Assembly: GCF_037126465.1 (NCBI RefSeq)
Contig: NC_088209.1
Span: forward strand, 6,961,947 to 7,025,946
From: Ornithodoros turicata
Lineage: Eukaryota > Arthropoda > Arachnida > Ixodida > Argasidae
Direction: 5' to 3'
DNA: 64,000 nt
The notes under the pieces were generated by a model, which was given only the letters and a program-made list of their open reading frames with translations, was not told the origin of the DNA and made no database searches. Position 1 is the stretch's first letter. Each line of letters opens with the position of its first letter. The translations under genes and the position numbers were made by a program. Of this stretch, positions 32,238 through 42,263 are shown one piece after another.

Positions 32238-32830
32238 CGAGGTCTATTCCAAAAGTAATCAGCAAGAGTTTTTCTTTTTGTGTGTGTGTGTGTTTGTGTG
32301 CTCACAATCAGGAGAGCTGCTGAAGGAAAGCAGGGGTAGAGCTAGTAGAAGGCCATCTCGATCTCAGGATCGGGCCACCTCGGTTGAGCCCGAGCCAGTG
32401 GAGCGGTTCGCACGTTACTAGTATGCACGCCGAGCAGCATTGTGCAATTACTAAAGTTTGCGTGAAACTTCGAGAAACCTTCAGAAACGCTAGCGATGTG
32501 CAACACAGCGTAAGGGAAGCTGTTTTGTCGCCAAACCGAAGTTTCCAGGTGGCACGAGGATTGCGTAGACGGAAGGGAAATCGTTGAAGACGAACAGCGC
32601 TCAGGGTGGCCTACAACGTCAAGAATCGATCAAAATGTGACCGCTCTCAAAAGCCCTGGATCGGGACAGTCGTTTAAATGTCAGTCTAATGCCAGATGAG
32701 CTGCTTGCGGACCCTCAACGTTTGAGATTGGCTTTGAGAATGTCCCCTACCGTTGCCACCACGTGAGTCCTCCACTACGACAATGCTCAATATGTGTGTT
32801 GATTTCGATTCCTCGCATGTTTCCACACTG
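32238..32830 (+). pseudogene. Decayed mariner element (third lineage member)
   Basis: After TA, CGAGGTCTATTCCAAAAGTAA is a mariner-type terminus. From about 32425 plus-strand translation in shifting frames gives EQHCAI.KVCVKLRETF, an equivalent of the mariner N-terminal 'Q R..IKF.VKL' segment. Beyond it lies a segment like the DEQRSGWPTTSRIDQNV linker block and, near 32775, VLHYDNA, the place of the second catalytic aspartate. Several frame changes and deletions are needed, so it is long dead. A right-hand terminus was not found. It is clearly different in sequence from the mariners at 36406 and 60792. Confidence 0.55.
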
Positions 32831-33445
32831 CTTACTATTAGCGACTATATAGTAGCTTCGTGGTCGCTTCCCTCTTTTTATCAACAATAAAATAAAGCTG
32901 TTGTTTATTGTCTATGTTTTTTCTTCGTCTCTTTGTTTTTCTTTATTGTCCTACGTGGGTGGGGAGGAAGGGGGGCAAGGGGAGGAGAGTTATTCTTGTA
33001 GCCGGAATCCAATTTGTATGTCTTTTTTTTTTCTTTTGTCTGGCAACCAAATCGAATGAAACGAGCGTGGCTGGTCCACAAACTGTGTGACATGCGAATG
33101 TCCCCAACGTATTTGTAACGAAGTTGTGTTTTCCTTGCAGCTTCCCGCGCCAGCGATGGGACCAACGTCTGCTCTATTATCCTCACTTTCATCTCACTGC
33201 TCGTCATATCCTTCACATTTCCATTCTCTCTCTTCTTCTGCATCAAGGTACGTGGCTTCTCTTCCTCGTGTGACAGTAATCGACAATCGAATCTTGCCAG
33301 GGACGACGGAAAAAGTGATGCGAAGGGCTTTCTCGTACGAAGCTCATTTGCAGATTGCCTCTTTCTTTATGGTCTTCCGCTTTAAAGGGACGTCCTTGAT
33401 GGACCTCGTTTGGTAACACTCTATAGATTAACTCGTGCCGGCTAA
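32831..33445. other. Unassigned interval
   Basis: Contains an AT-rich start, a GGGGAGGAAGGGGGGCAAGG stretch near 32961, and a T run near 33025. CCGGAATCCAA near 33003 recurs near 49006. No gene recognised. Confidence 0.4.
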
Positions 33446-33453
33446 CTTGGGTG

Positions 33454-34183
33454 CAGGGATGGGCAGTATTTAAATATATTTTAAATAAAATACTATATAA
33501 AACATAAATTCGTGTATTTATATTTTGTAGTTAAATACAGTCTCGAAAAAATGTATCTATAGTTATATTTAAATACCAATTTTGGGGGTATTTATTCTTC
33601 TAAATGCTTTATAAATACTCCTAAATACAGAATATGCTGATTCCATATCAATTTGCTGAATTAGGCCTTTGGAGAAGAAAGGCGAGTTTGGGGCCCAGTT
33701 ATGCCGTGTTTGCGCTAGCATGCGCATGGGACAAACGATTTTAGATGGCGAGTTTTTCGCTGTTGTTGCGGACAACGGTTGCGACAACCCAATTACCTTG
33801 TTGTACGAAGCATCTTGGTCAAATTTAATACGAGCATTTGTTCATCGGCACCTGTGGAGATGCTGTTCTCCTTTGCGAATCCGATTCTACCGCCGAACAG
33901 AAGATGCCTAAAAGATGCAATCTTCGAGAAACTTGTAAAATTAAAATCGCCACGATAATCTAAAAAAATACATGCTACTGTTCGTTGCTGATTTGTTATG
34001 ATCATCGTGATTTCTGTAATTGCAGGTGAGATTTTCCTCACAGTATTTATGGTAGTAGTTGCGCTATTTAAATATGTACTGATATTGAAACGTACCTATA
34101 TAGAGTATTTAAATACCCCTTTCAACAGAGTAGTTTGTATTTATACTTAAATACTCAAAAAAATGTATTTATGCCCATCTCTG
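33454..34183 (+). mobile_element. hAT element, 730 bp, with perfect 8-bp target duplication
   Basis: CTTGGGTG is present at 33446-33453 and again at 34184-34191. The insert begins CAGGGATGGGCAGTATTTAA and ends AAATGTATTTATGCCCATCTCTG, imperfect inverted repeats of hAT type. The subterminal DNA is AT-rich with many AAATAC/GTATTT words, possible transposase-binding motifs. Internally a short C-terminal transposase fragment remains (33830-33958). The rest of the gene is deleted, so the element is non-autonomous. Confidence 0.88.
33830..33958 (+). pseudogene. hAT transposase C-terminal dimerisation fragment
   Basis: In the frame ending at the TAA at 33956-33958 the translation includes SICSSAPVEMLFSFANPIL, then LKDAIFEKLVKLKSPR. 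This matches the usual hAT C-terminal dimerisation pattern: a 'SSAPVER.FS..G.I' motif followed about 15 residues later by an 'L.....EKL..L' helix. It is about 42 codons long, without start or catalytic residues. It lies inside the 730-bp element and identifies its superfamily. Confidence 0.75.
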
Positions 34184-34259
34184 CTTGGGTGTCGCTGGCG
34201 AAAATCAATCTGAAACGTGTAACTAAAATGACGATACTGTTTTAGTGAGTTTACGGTGA

Positions 34260-34740
34260 GTTTAGTAGGTGACAAGAAAGCTACATGAAAATATAGCATT
34301 AGATATTCTAAGGATTTTGTGTTGCATGGCCTTGTTCTGCTGTAGTCTACCGATAGCCCTACCTTATCGTTGGCTCCTTCTAAAGATGGCTACCGGGCTG
34401 TGCCAAATTCAAGACCCTGAGCCGTACGCGTTTCACCTGGAGTACACGTGATGGTTCTCTAAGAAAAGAAGTACGAACTAAGCTGTACTGACAAACCACA
34501 TTCCGGACATGATTACGACATTGATGTTCGACACGATGCCATCCCTGGGTCGAGCCATCTCTGCTTTCCGCGCTGGAACGCGAACTGGAAGTGCATGCTG
34601 GTGAAGACACTGAAATGACTAAAAACTTGACCCCGTTTATGCGTACGGATACAAAGAAGCGACCTTCGTGAAATAATACGGCTTAGTGAAACGACAGCGT
34701 TCTTCATCCGTGTTGTTTCGGTTTGACTAGAGTCACTAAA
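34260..34740. repeat. Family X-related fragment
   Basis: GTGACAAGAAAGCTACATGA, TGCATGGCCTTGTTCTGCTG and AAAGATGGCTACCGGGCTGT follow the same order as the interior of the 31141-31776 element (GTCACAAGAAAGTCACGTTT ... AGAGATGGCTACCGGACCGT). Termini AATAGACCTCT are not recognisable here. Confidence 0.6.
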
Positions 34741-36140
34741 TAAGCTTCGCTTCAGAGTATCGACACTGAGGTCCAAAGGAGAGCAGGAGGCCATCTTGTT
34801 TCCCCACTACACCGGTACCATCCACATTTGAGGATCAAAGACGACTAACATAATGCTTGCTGTGGGATAGAGAAGCGTGTATGATTGTTGCGCGATAATC
34901 CATGTATGGTCCTCCAGAGCTTTCCGAGGATGTCAAGGTGAGCTCAAGGCTGTCAAAGTTGGTGAACTGCTTGTACTGCTTGCAAGAGAAAGGAACATTT
35001 CATCCGCGCGCAACAGATGGCATCATGCGCTCAAGTGCAGGCTCCCACAGCTCCTCATGGAGCCCATAGTTTGAGATAATTCAGGCAACACTGGACATGC
35101 AACCAATGAAAATGAACTATGATGCCTACCTTTCGGCCAATCAGGAGTCTCTCAGTTTGGCTCGCCTTTCGGCCCGGTACTGGCCAGTACTGGCTACCAT
35201 CGGCTTTTACTTTTACTGGTTTTCTTGCCCGACGCTTGTTATTCCGTATTCCAGAACAACTAGGCAAATTTTTGACAAAATACACACTTATTTGAAACAT
35301 CGTACTGATTCAATAGACTGACACAAATATTCGCCGTGCCTACAGAGTCCAAATCGTTGCGTTCGTTGACCAAGTTCGAACTCGAAAAACACACACACAC
35401 ACACTCTACTCCCAGAAGTGAGCGACGTTCACACGAGTGCACGCGATTTCACGGTTAACATCTCCTTTCGTTGGTTGCAGTGCGAAGGTGTCAACGAAGC
35501 AGGCAATGCTTGTCGCACGGACACCGAATCCTGTCTCCGTTGTGACTGCATTTGAAAATGCGACGGCGCTCACAAGTGTTCCTCAGGCGTGAGCTCACCA
35601 CTGCATTCCAGTTCTGAACTCGAGAGACTGTTCGTACGTAGGATACTTGCGTCGGGAAACATCACAACACGGGCTGAGTCACTTTGACACACGAACAAAT
35701 CTGGGACTTCTCTTTGAACAATGCCATCATACGGTGGTGTCAACTGACATCGTCGAGACGCGAGACGCCGCTGCCAGTTCTCTCCCTTCTCTTCTCGTAA
35801 CTGCCCGCCAGACAGGCAGCCCGCGAAAGAATGCTCTTTTGAAACTTTGCCAACCAATAGCGGAGCGCGCAATGTCCTTCGGCCAATGGGTATCAACTAT
35901 GATGCCTGACGGAGTAATACCACGTGTTTATGACGTGCAAACATTTTTTTAGAGCCGCGAAGAGGGGGAGCTGTGGGGGCCTGCTCAAGTGTGCCAAAGT
36001 GCGCGTGCGCGTGAGTAGCGAGACGAGGAAACAAGATGGCGCATGCTCGCTCTTGGAACTCGGTGTCGATACTCCGAAGCGTAGCTCATTTAGTAACTCT
36101 AGGTTTGTCAGCGTCCAGCAACGTCATGACTACGTCCGGG
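34700..36140. repeat. Inverted pair flanking ~1.2 kb
   Basis: On the left, ACTAAATAAGCTTCGCTTCA and GAGTATCGACACTGAGGTCC, then GGCCATCTTGTTTCC. On the right, the same blocks in reverse complement: GAGGAAACAAGATGGCGCAT, ACTCGGTGTCGATACTCCGA, AGCTCATTTAGT (36025-36105). The interior has CCAAT words, CCGCGCG-type GC-rich DNA and a 108-codon minus frame at 35570-35896 without domains. It could be a larger TIR element or two separate insertions in opposite directions. Confidence 0.5.
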
Positions 36141-36403
36141 TGACGTTTTATGGGATTGAGATCGATTCACTTGATCAAAATGTGTCAACCCGGCCTACCA
36201 TCACCAATTGGTAGTCGGGCGTCTGCGGCAGATCACGTGGCAGTTGTCATACGAAAATTGATGCACAGGCAGTTTTAGTCGATTGAATCGCGCTAGGGGC
36301 ATCGCGGTCGATTGTGCCTGGTCCCATCATATGATAGCCCGTGTTAACTTCGGCGTACGGGCCAATGCGGCCACTCACTGGGCGGATGTGACGACATTGG
36401 ATA
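36141..36403. other. Unassigned interval
   Basis: Short; no gene recognised. It leads into the mariner TA target. Confidence 0.4.
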
Positions 36404-36405
36404 TA

Positions 36406-37630
36406 CGAGGGGTGTTCAACTCACACCGGGACTTTCTGTCTCCTGAGTGTACAAATGGCTCGAGATACTTCTTTTTCGTCATTTTCACACGCGACAGGCC
36501 TCCACGTTCACCACGTGGTGGTCCAAAGTTTGTGCAAAACAGAAGACACGTGCTGGACGGGGGGGGGGGGGCGACAACGAGGTGACGTCGAACAGCGAAT
36601 TGTCATGAAGTTTCTGGTGAATGAAGGCGTAAAGTCACCTGAAATTTACAGTGGACTTCAGGCTCAGTATGGCCACGATACACTTGGCCGCAGCAAAGCG
36701 TTTGAATGGTGCAAACGGTTCCGAGACGGCCGTACATCAGTGCAGGACGGTCCCGGAGGGGGTGGCTCAGAGCCCAGTGTCAGATTTGCTGAGAACATTC
36801 AACTGCTGGAGCTCCTGATCCTCAAAGACCGATGGATAACATGTCTCGAACTGGCTCGAAAGACGGACCTTTCTGTGGGAACGTTGAACACTATCATTCA
36901 TGAACACCTCCAGGTTCGGAAAGTTCGTGCCCATTTGGCCCTGAGGCAGCTCTCCGTGTTTGACCGGAAGAGAGGACTGGAAATCTCCCAAGAGATAAGG
37001 TACCGTTTCAACACTGAAGGACAGCCCTTTCTTGATCGGATCATCACGTGCGATGAAACGTGGGTGCACCATTTCACTCCTGAGTCTAAACGCGCATCAA
37101 AACAGTTGAAGCATCCGGGCTTGCCAGCTCCCAAGAAGTTCCGAAGCACCCCGTCTGCGGGTAAGGTCATGGCCACAGTTTTCTGGGACAAGGCGTTGTT
37201 CATGTTGATTTTCTCCCAGTGGTACCACCATGAATAGTGTATATTACTGCCAGGTTCTCAGGGATGTGCATAAGGCGCAAAAGCAAAAGCGGCCGGGCCT
37301 CATCACCAAAGGAGTCCTCCTCCTACAGGCCACTGCACGCCCGCATACCGCGCATCTCACCACGATTTCCATCTCTTCGGGCCTCTGAAGGGGTTCTTTG
37401 GGGGTCGCCACTTCAGCTGCGACGATGTGGTCAAGAATGCGGTCCGATCACGGCTGCTACGCGCCGTAAGGATTTCTACGCTGCTGGCATCCAAGCCCTC
37501 GTGAAACGCTGGTACAACTTGATTAGTGCAGCTGAAGATTACGTTGAAAAATAAACCTAATTTATCGCCTGTAAGATCAGTTTACTTTTGCGAAAAATGA
37601 AAAGTCCCCGTTTGACTTGAACACCCTTCG
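36406..37630 (+). mobile_element. Mariner element 1, 1.2 kb
   Basis: Left terminus CGAGGGGTGTTCAACTCACA then CCGGGACTTT; right terminus AAAGTCCCCGTTTGACTTGA then ACACCCTTCG. Both are bordered by TA (36404-36405, 37631-37632), the mariner target duplication. Element length is typical for mariner (about 1.3 kb). The interior carries a broken transposase. Element 2 at 60792-63856 belongs to the same lineage. Confidence 0.92.
36569..37554 (+). pseudogene. Mariner transposase, inactivated copy
   Basis: The open stretch 36590-37237 encodes the N-terminal helix-turn-helix region (KFLVNEGVKSPEIYSGLQA, then GRSKAFEWCKRFRDGRTSVQ) and the first catalytic aspartate in ITCDETWVHHFTPESK (codon near 37052). 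It then stops at a TAG near 37235. The remaining 3' part continues in another frame to a natural-looking end (DYVEK, stop at 37552-37554). The site of the second aspartate reads QATARPHTA, so that residue is replaced by alanine. The region that should hold the third aspartate is removed by a deletion near 37360. The expected start codon is replaced by a run of about 12 G at 36559-36570. It is non-functional on at least four counts. Confidence 0.88.
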
Positions 37631-37690
37631 TAGTTCGGCAACCCGCTGCCTGGATGTATCCAATTCGGTCGAAAAAAGGGGTAGCTGGCG

Positions 37691-37986
37691 AATAGACCTC
37701 TACCCGAGAAACGTCATCATGACGTTGGTAGACAGACTGAAACCGAAACAAATCGGAAGTGGAGGGCTGGGTCCCACGAATGGGCACTTGTTCGCTGCCT
37801 CCTATTGAAAGAAAAGTAGGACCGAAAGTCGCGTCCCTTACCGGGACCACCGTAACCCCATGAAGACCGGGACTTTCGGGCGCGACCTTGTTCGCCTCTA
37901 GCTTCGAGCGTACTTCAACCCTACCAAATTGGTGGCGCTGTCGAACACTATGACGTCATTTGTTCACAAACAGGGAGAGGTCTATT
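37691..37986 (+). mobile_element. Family X TIR element, 296 bp
   Basis: AATAGACCTCTACCCGAGAA at the left, CAGGGAGAGGTCTATT at the right. Internally ACGTCATCATGACGTTGGTA, ACCGAAAGTCGCGTCC and TGGTGGCGCTGTCGAACACT. The same order occurs in 56453-56737. The left outer part equals the reverse complement of the right end of 31141-31776. No coding capacity; target duplication not clear. Confidence 0.8.
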
Positions 37987-38989
37987 CCTGGTGCTAGGAG
38001 AGCGCCACGAGAACACATGCGAGTGCTACGGCTCGTCCAAGAGACCTTTTCACCCCTCCTGATGCGCATGTGCTGTACTCATCTTGGGCGCGCCGGGCAA
38101 GGTTATATCCGTGTTCAATAGATGGCGCTGCATGGGGGCAGGAGTGGGGAACAGTGGGGACTACGCGCGATCCCGTCTGCCCCACTCATGACAGACCGGT
38201 CTTCGTCCTTTATGCTACCCACGTGGGTTTGTTTCTGGCGCCCGCCGATAGTGGTTTGCTGGCGTGACGCTAGGGTACGACGAGAATATCAAACTGTACA
38301 TTCCTCAGAATCTAGTTAGGAAATGTTCCGAAATCCTTAAAACCTCGGTACAGGAGAAGACAACAAAAAAACAATCAACGATTTTAAAATGTACCACCAA
38401 GGGGCTCGGAATCTGACCTTGTGCTGGGAAATAACCACGCGAATTCGACATAAATTAGATAAAAGTTCACCGCATAAGACGCCCCCACAAAAGCTCCCTA
38501 GCGACTGGTCCACAGTTATCGATCTTCATGAAAATAACATCAATCAAGCTCTTTGTTATCGGAATCTACTCCTCCATTATTGTCCACTTTAGACGCAAGT
38601 ACCCCCCCCCCTCTCCCGCCCCGCAGGAAAAAAAAAGAAAGAAAAATTTGAGCGCATAACACGGTGAGAATCAATCACCATGGAGAATAGCGAGATAAGA
38701 CAAATAGGTCTCTTCGATTTGAGCCGTACGTCCTGCACTGGTTTAGTGGAGTGCAGATGTGGTGCAAACAGGGGGTCGGACTCGCTCAGGAAAGCGTGAC
38801 AACAAGGGAGTTGCCATACGTTGGTCATGGAAGGCTTGCCTCCCGTTGGCTGCTTCATTCCGCTAAACTTAACGCGATCGTTTTCCTAAATTCATCACTC
38901 GCTATCTAAATTCGGCGTACTATGTACGTATCTCATACGTATTTGTTAAGCAAATAAGCAGTGAATATTTCCCCACTACATCACTTGGT
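37987..38989. other. Unassigned interval
   Basis: CTAGGAGAGCGCCACGAGAA near 37996 resembles CTAGGAAAACGCCACTCGAA near 60625, a dispersed repeat. A C run lies at 38601-38609. Otherwise nothing recognised. Confidence 0.4.
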
Positions 38990-39306
38990 TGTGTGCTGCC
39001 GTTCGTTCGTCACTTTATTATCACGAAACTCGACAGACCAGAGCATGGAATGACGTGTGGCTTCGTTTTTGCATTTCTGTTTGATGCTCCCCTTTCTGTG
39101 CTCTCCGTATGGACGTGCAATTGTATCCGAAAATCTCCACGTGAGGGTGCAACGTACCTAGAGGCTGAGAAGCAAAACGGAACTCACGTTACGTCTGACG
39201 ATTTTTCCTCAGTCGAAGCTGCTTGGGCAGAGCGATCTCATGTATCACGGGCCACACGCCCGTCCCTTGCATATTGTATCCTCCTATTAAAGAGTAGAAT
39301 CTAACA
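38990..39306 (+). repeat. 5' LTR of the gypsy element (left edge uncertain)
   Basis: The right edge is set by CTAACA at 39301-39306 just before the primer-binding site, and LTRs normally end in CA. ATTAAA at about 39286 may be the polyadenylation signal. The left edge cannot be fixed because no second LTR is present. TGTGTGCTGCC near 38990 and TGTGGCTTCG near 39055 are both possible. Confidence 0.5.
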
Positions 39307-39319
39307 TGGTGTCAGAAGA
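39307..39319 (+). other. Primer-binding site, tRNA-Leu type
   Basis: TGGTGTCAGAAGA starts directly after the LTR end. It is complementary to a tRNA 3' end of the form ...TGACACCA, which is typical of leucine tRNAs. Used to prime minus-strand synthesis in LTR retrotransposons. Confidence 0.65.
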
Positions 39320-39417
39320 GTGCGGATACGGGTTCACACATCAGCCGACCGACGCATCGATGGATACAGGTGCGAACTTTTAGTATCGTTTCTCATCGTG
39401 TGTCAACGAGCATACTA

Positions 39418-40300
39418 CCAGCAGGCCTAACATTCCGAAACTATGGATGGGCCTTCGCAACAACAGCCCCTGACCTATACCAGCTCGCTGCACCAGAGCC
39501 GTTTACGTTTGTACCAGAGCACTGGATAACGTGGAAAAGACGATGGGAACGGTTCCGCACCGCCTCAGGTCTCCATGCCAAGAACGAAGCCGAGCAAGTG
39601 AACTCCTTCGTGTACCTCATGGGTTCCAAAGCCGAGGAGATTTTCGCCCCTTTACCTATTCCCGCAGGAAAGGAGGAATCGTACGCCAATGTCGTCGCGG
39701 CCTTCGAAGAGTTTTTCGTCGTAAAGAAGAACGTGGTGTATGAGCGGGCTGTGTTCAACAGCCGCTCGCAACGCGATGGTGATCCGGCAGCGGACTTTAT
39801 CACTGCGCTGTATGCGTTGGTCGAAACATGTGATTACAGCAATCTCAAAAACGAGCTTCTCAGGGATCGAGTCATGATCGGGGTTCGAGACAAAAAAACT
39901 GTCCACAAAGTTGCAAATGGAGAGCGACCTGACCTTGGAACGAGCCGTACTTCTTACCAAGCAAACTGAAACCGTCGTGCGGCAGCAAGAGAATCTCAAA
40001 CACTCCTCCATCTCGGCGCCAGCTCAAACCGCACATGTTGACAGGCTACAAGCGAAGTCACAACAGACAAAGAATATCCAAGCCAAGGCTGTTTCAAGTT
40101 CAACGAAGGAACATTCTAAAGCGACACAACCGTGCTGCTGGTGTGGGAAGGCAGGAAAACATCCGAGGCCACAATGCCCCACAGCAAAGGCTCGATGCAA
40201 CAAGTGTGGCAAACCGGGTCATTTTGCCTCAGTATGCAAAGCCAAGCGGCTACGGCAGGTTGTTCAGCAGCCTCAGGGCACACAGATTGAGGACGAAGTG
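39418..40300 (+). pseudogene. gypsy gag (capsid and nucleocapsid), frameshifted
   Basis: Two overlapping frames make up gag. The first covers the capsid-like part (TWKRRWERFRTASGLHAK, AEEIFAPLPIPAGKEESY, then RDGDPAADFITALYALVET). The second carries an acidic-basic segment (MESDLTLERAVLLTKQTE) and the nucleocapsid with two zinc knuckles: a C-x2-C-x5-H-x4-C variant and a canonical C-x2-C-x4-H-x4-C (CNKCGKPGHFASVC). The shift between frames is at a run of seven A at about 39893-39899. The true start is uncertain; ATG codons at 39360 and 39442 are alternatives. The frame runs into the protease without a gap. Confidence 0.8.
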
Positions 40301-41457
40301 TTATTTGCTGGAGCAATCACCACTGCTCAGAAGAAAATGCCATGGAATGTTTCGGTCCTTGTTAATGACCAAGAAGTTAGTTTCCGTGTGGACACCGGTG
40401 CTGATGTCGTCGTCGTGCCAACTAACCTGCTGTAGAAACTACATATACAGTCTACCCTTGTGAAGCCAGACATGGTCATCCTCGGACCAGCTAGACAACG
40501 TCTGGATGTCGTGGGAACTCGGCATGCAACTGTTGCATTTCAAGGTAAAAGTGTTGAGGCAAACCTCTACGTCACAAAGGGCCTGGATGAACCACTCCTT
40601 GGGTTAGACCTTATCGAGAGCATCGATATCCTGCGCAATGTGAACGGAGCCTACGTAGGATCGCTTCTGGATCCAGTCAACGAGTACCCAGAGCTGTTTC
40701 AAGGCTTGGGACAAACACTCGATGAATACGAAGTCCGATTGAAATCAGAAATCGAGCCCATTGCAGTGACATCACCACGGCGCGTACCGGCTCCTTTGTT
40801 GAAGGCTGTAGAGAATCAGCTCCTGAAGATGGAAAGTGAAGGAGTTATTACCAGAGTTGACGAACCAACTGACTGGTGCTCTCCCATTGTAGTAGTGCCT
40901 AAAAAGAACGGGGATGTGCGCATATGTGTGGACTACACAAATCTTAACAAATGTGTGCAACGAGAATATCACCCAATTCCAAGTGTAGAACCGCTCCTGG
41001 CTACACTGGGACAAGCCAAGTACTTTTCTCGCTTTGATGCTTATTCAGGGTTTACCACATTCATCACCCCGTTTTGTGCGATTCAAGTTCAACAGACTGC
41101 CCTTTGATGTCTCCTGTGCTCCAGAGCACTTCCAGAGAATGATTCACCAACTGACAGGAGGACTAGATGGCATTGTATGCCACATTGACGATATTCTAGT
41201 CTGGGGCAAAACCAGGGAGGAACACGACAATAGCCTACACGAAGTCTTGAAGAGACTAAAAGAGAAAGGGCTCACACTCAATCGCAAAAAAAATGTGCGT
41301 TTGCAGAAGAAACAATCACTTTTTTTGGGGGCATGTGATCAACAGAGATGGACTCACACCAGACCAGAGTAAGATAGCTACCATCGTAGACATGCCAGCA
41401 CCTACAAACGTCACTGGACTCATGAGGTTCCTAGGAATGGTTAACTTCGTCGCACGT
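40301..41457 (+). pseudogene. gypsy pol, part 1: protease and reverse transcriptase
   Basis: The protease active site is FRVDTGADVVVVP (DTG codons near 40391). A TAG stop interrupts the frame at 40433-40435, then the same frame continues through the connection region to the reverse transcriptase fingers and palm: WCSPIVVVPKKNGDVRICVD, and the first catalytic aspartate in RFDAYSGF (near 41031). A short in-frame deletion of about a dozen codons and a one-base shift follow at 41050-41090. The second catalytic pair reads CHIDDILVWG (codons 41187-41192). Homopolymer runs near 41286 and 41322 add further shifts before LMRFLGMVNFVARFIP, where the LINE is inserted. Confidence 0.85.
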
Positions 41458-41466
41458 TTCATACCA

Positions 41467-42254
41467 GTCCAAATCTGCACTTCAAGCTATTGCAATTTCC
41501 GGCATACGAGGCCCATCCGCACCCCTAGTCACAGATGTGTTAATGGCTTACTACATTGTCTACGCAGCAGGCCACAGGCTAGCTCTCCAGTGGGTTCCAG
41601 CCCATTGTGGTGTCGTGGGGAACGAGCAGGCCGACAGCGCCGCAAAAGCAGCACTCTCGTGTCGGACACGGACCAGTACTGCTCTGTTGAGAGGAGACCG
41701 CCGTTCCATTCTGCGACGCCTCGTGACACCCCAGGCTTACCGCCAATGGACAACCGACATTCTCCCCCTTCTATGGTAAGCAGAGTTGATCTAACGCTCG
41801 CATTCCGCATGCCACGAAACACCTCTAGTCAAAATGCTGCATTAATCCTCCGAATGCGCCTCGATGTGGCCTTTACAGCTCAGTGGCGTTACCGCTTGAG
41901 ACAAGTTGACTCTCCCACCTGTTGCCACTGTGGTGCCCTTGAGGATCTGGAGCACATTCTTCTTCATTGCCCCCACTACCAACCTTCCCGAACCGCACTC
42001 TCCGAGTCTCTTAGTCAGCTGGACTCTCGCCCCTTCTCCCTATTGAAATTGCTTGGTCCCTGGCCCAATCCAGCCCAGCAACGATATGCGCTCAAAGCTC
42101 TTTTGACACTTCTGGACACCATCGGACTTGTGACCGTTATTGTGAAGGGGCTTATTATTTTATTTCCCACATCCCCACCAACAATGGGGTAGAGTACCGC
42201 CTGTGGCGATGAACCTCCCCACTCTTCCTCTTCCGCTTCAAAATAAAGTTGTTA
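41467..42254 (+). mobile_element. I/R1-type LINE inserted in gypsy pol, 9-bp target duplication
   Basis: TTCATACCA is found at 41458-41466 and again at 42255-42263, and the gypsy reading continues across the two sites. The 788-bp insert encodes an RNase H C-terminal motif (LQWVPAHCGVVGNEQADSAA) and, after a frame change near 41775, the terminal zinc-finger-like motif (PTCCHCGALEDLEHILLHC). It then has a 3' UTR ending TTCAAAATAAAGTTGTTA. An RNase H domain plus this C-terminal motif is characteristic of I, Ingi and R1-related LINEs. It is a 5'-truncated copy lacking reverse transcriptase and endonuclease. It entered after the gypsy element, giving a clear relative order. Confidence 0.88.
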
Positions 42255-42263
42255 TTCATACCA

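Noticed and set aside
41293..42192. 299-codon frame as a single protein
   Set aside because: It begins in gypsy pol and continues into an inserted LINE; the 9-bp duplication shows two elements.
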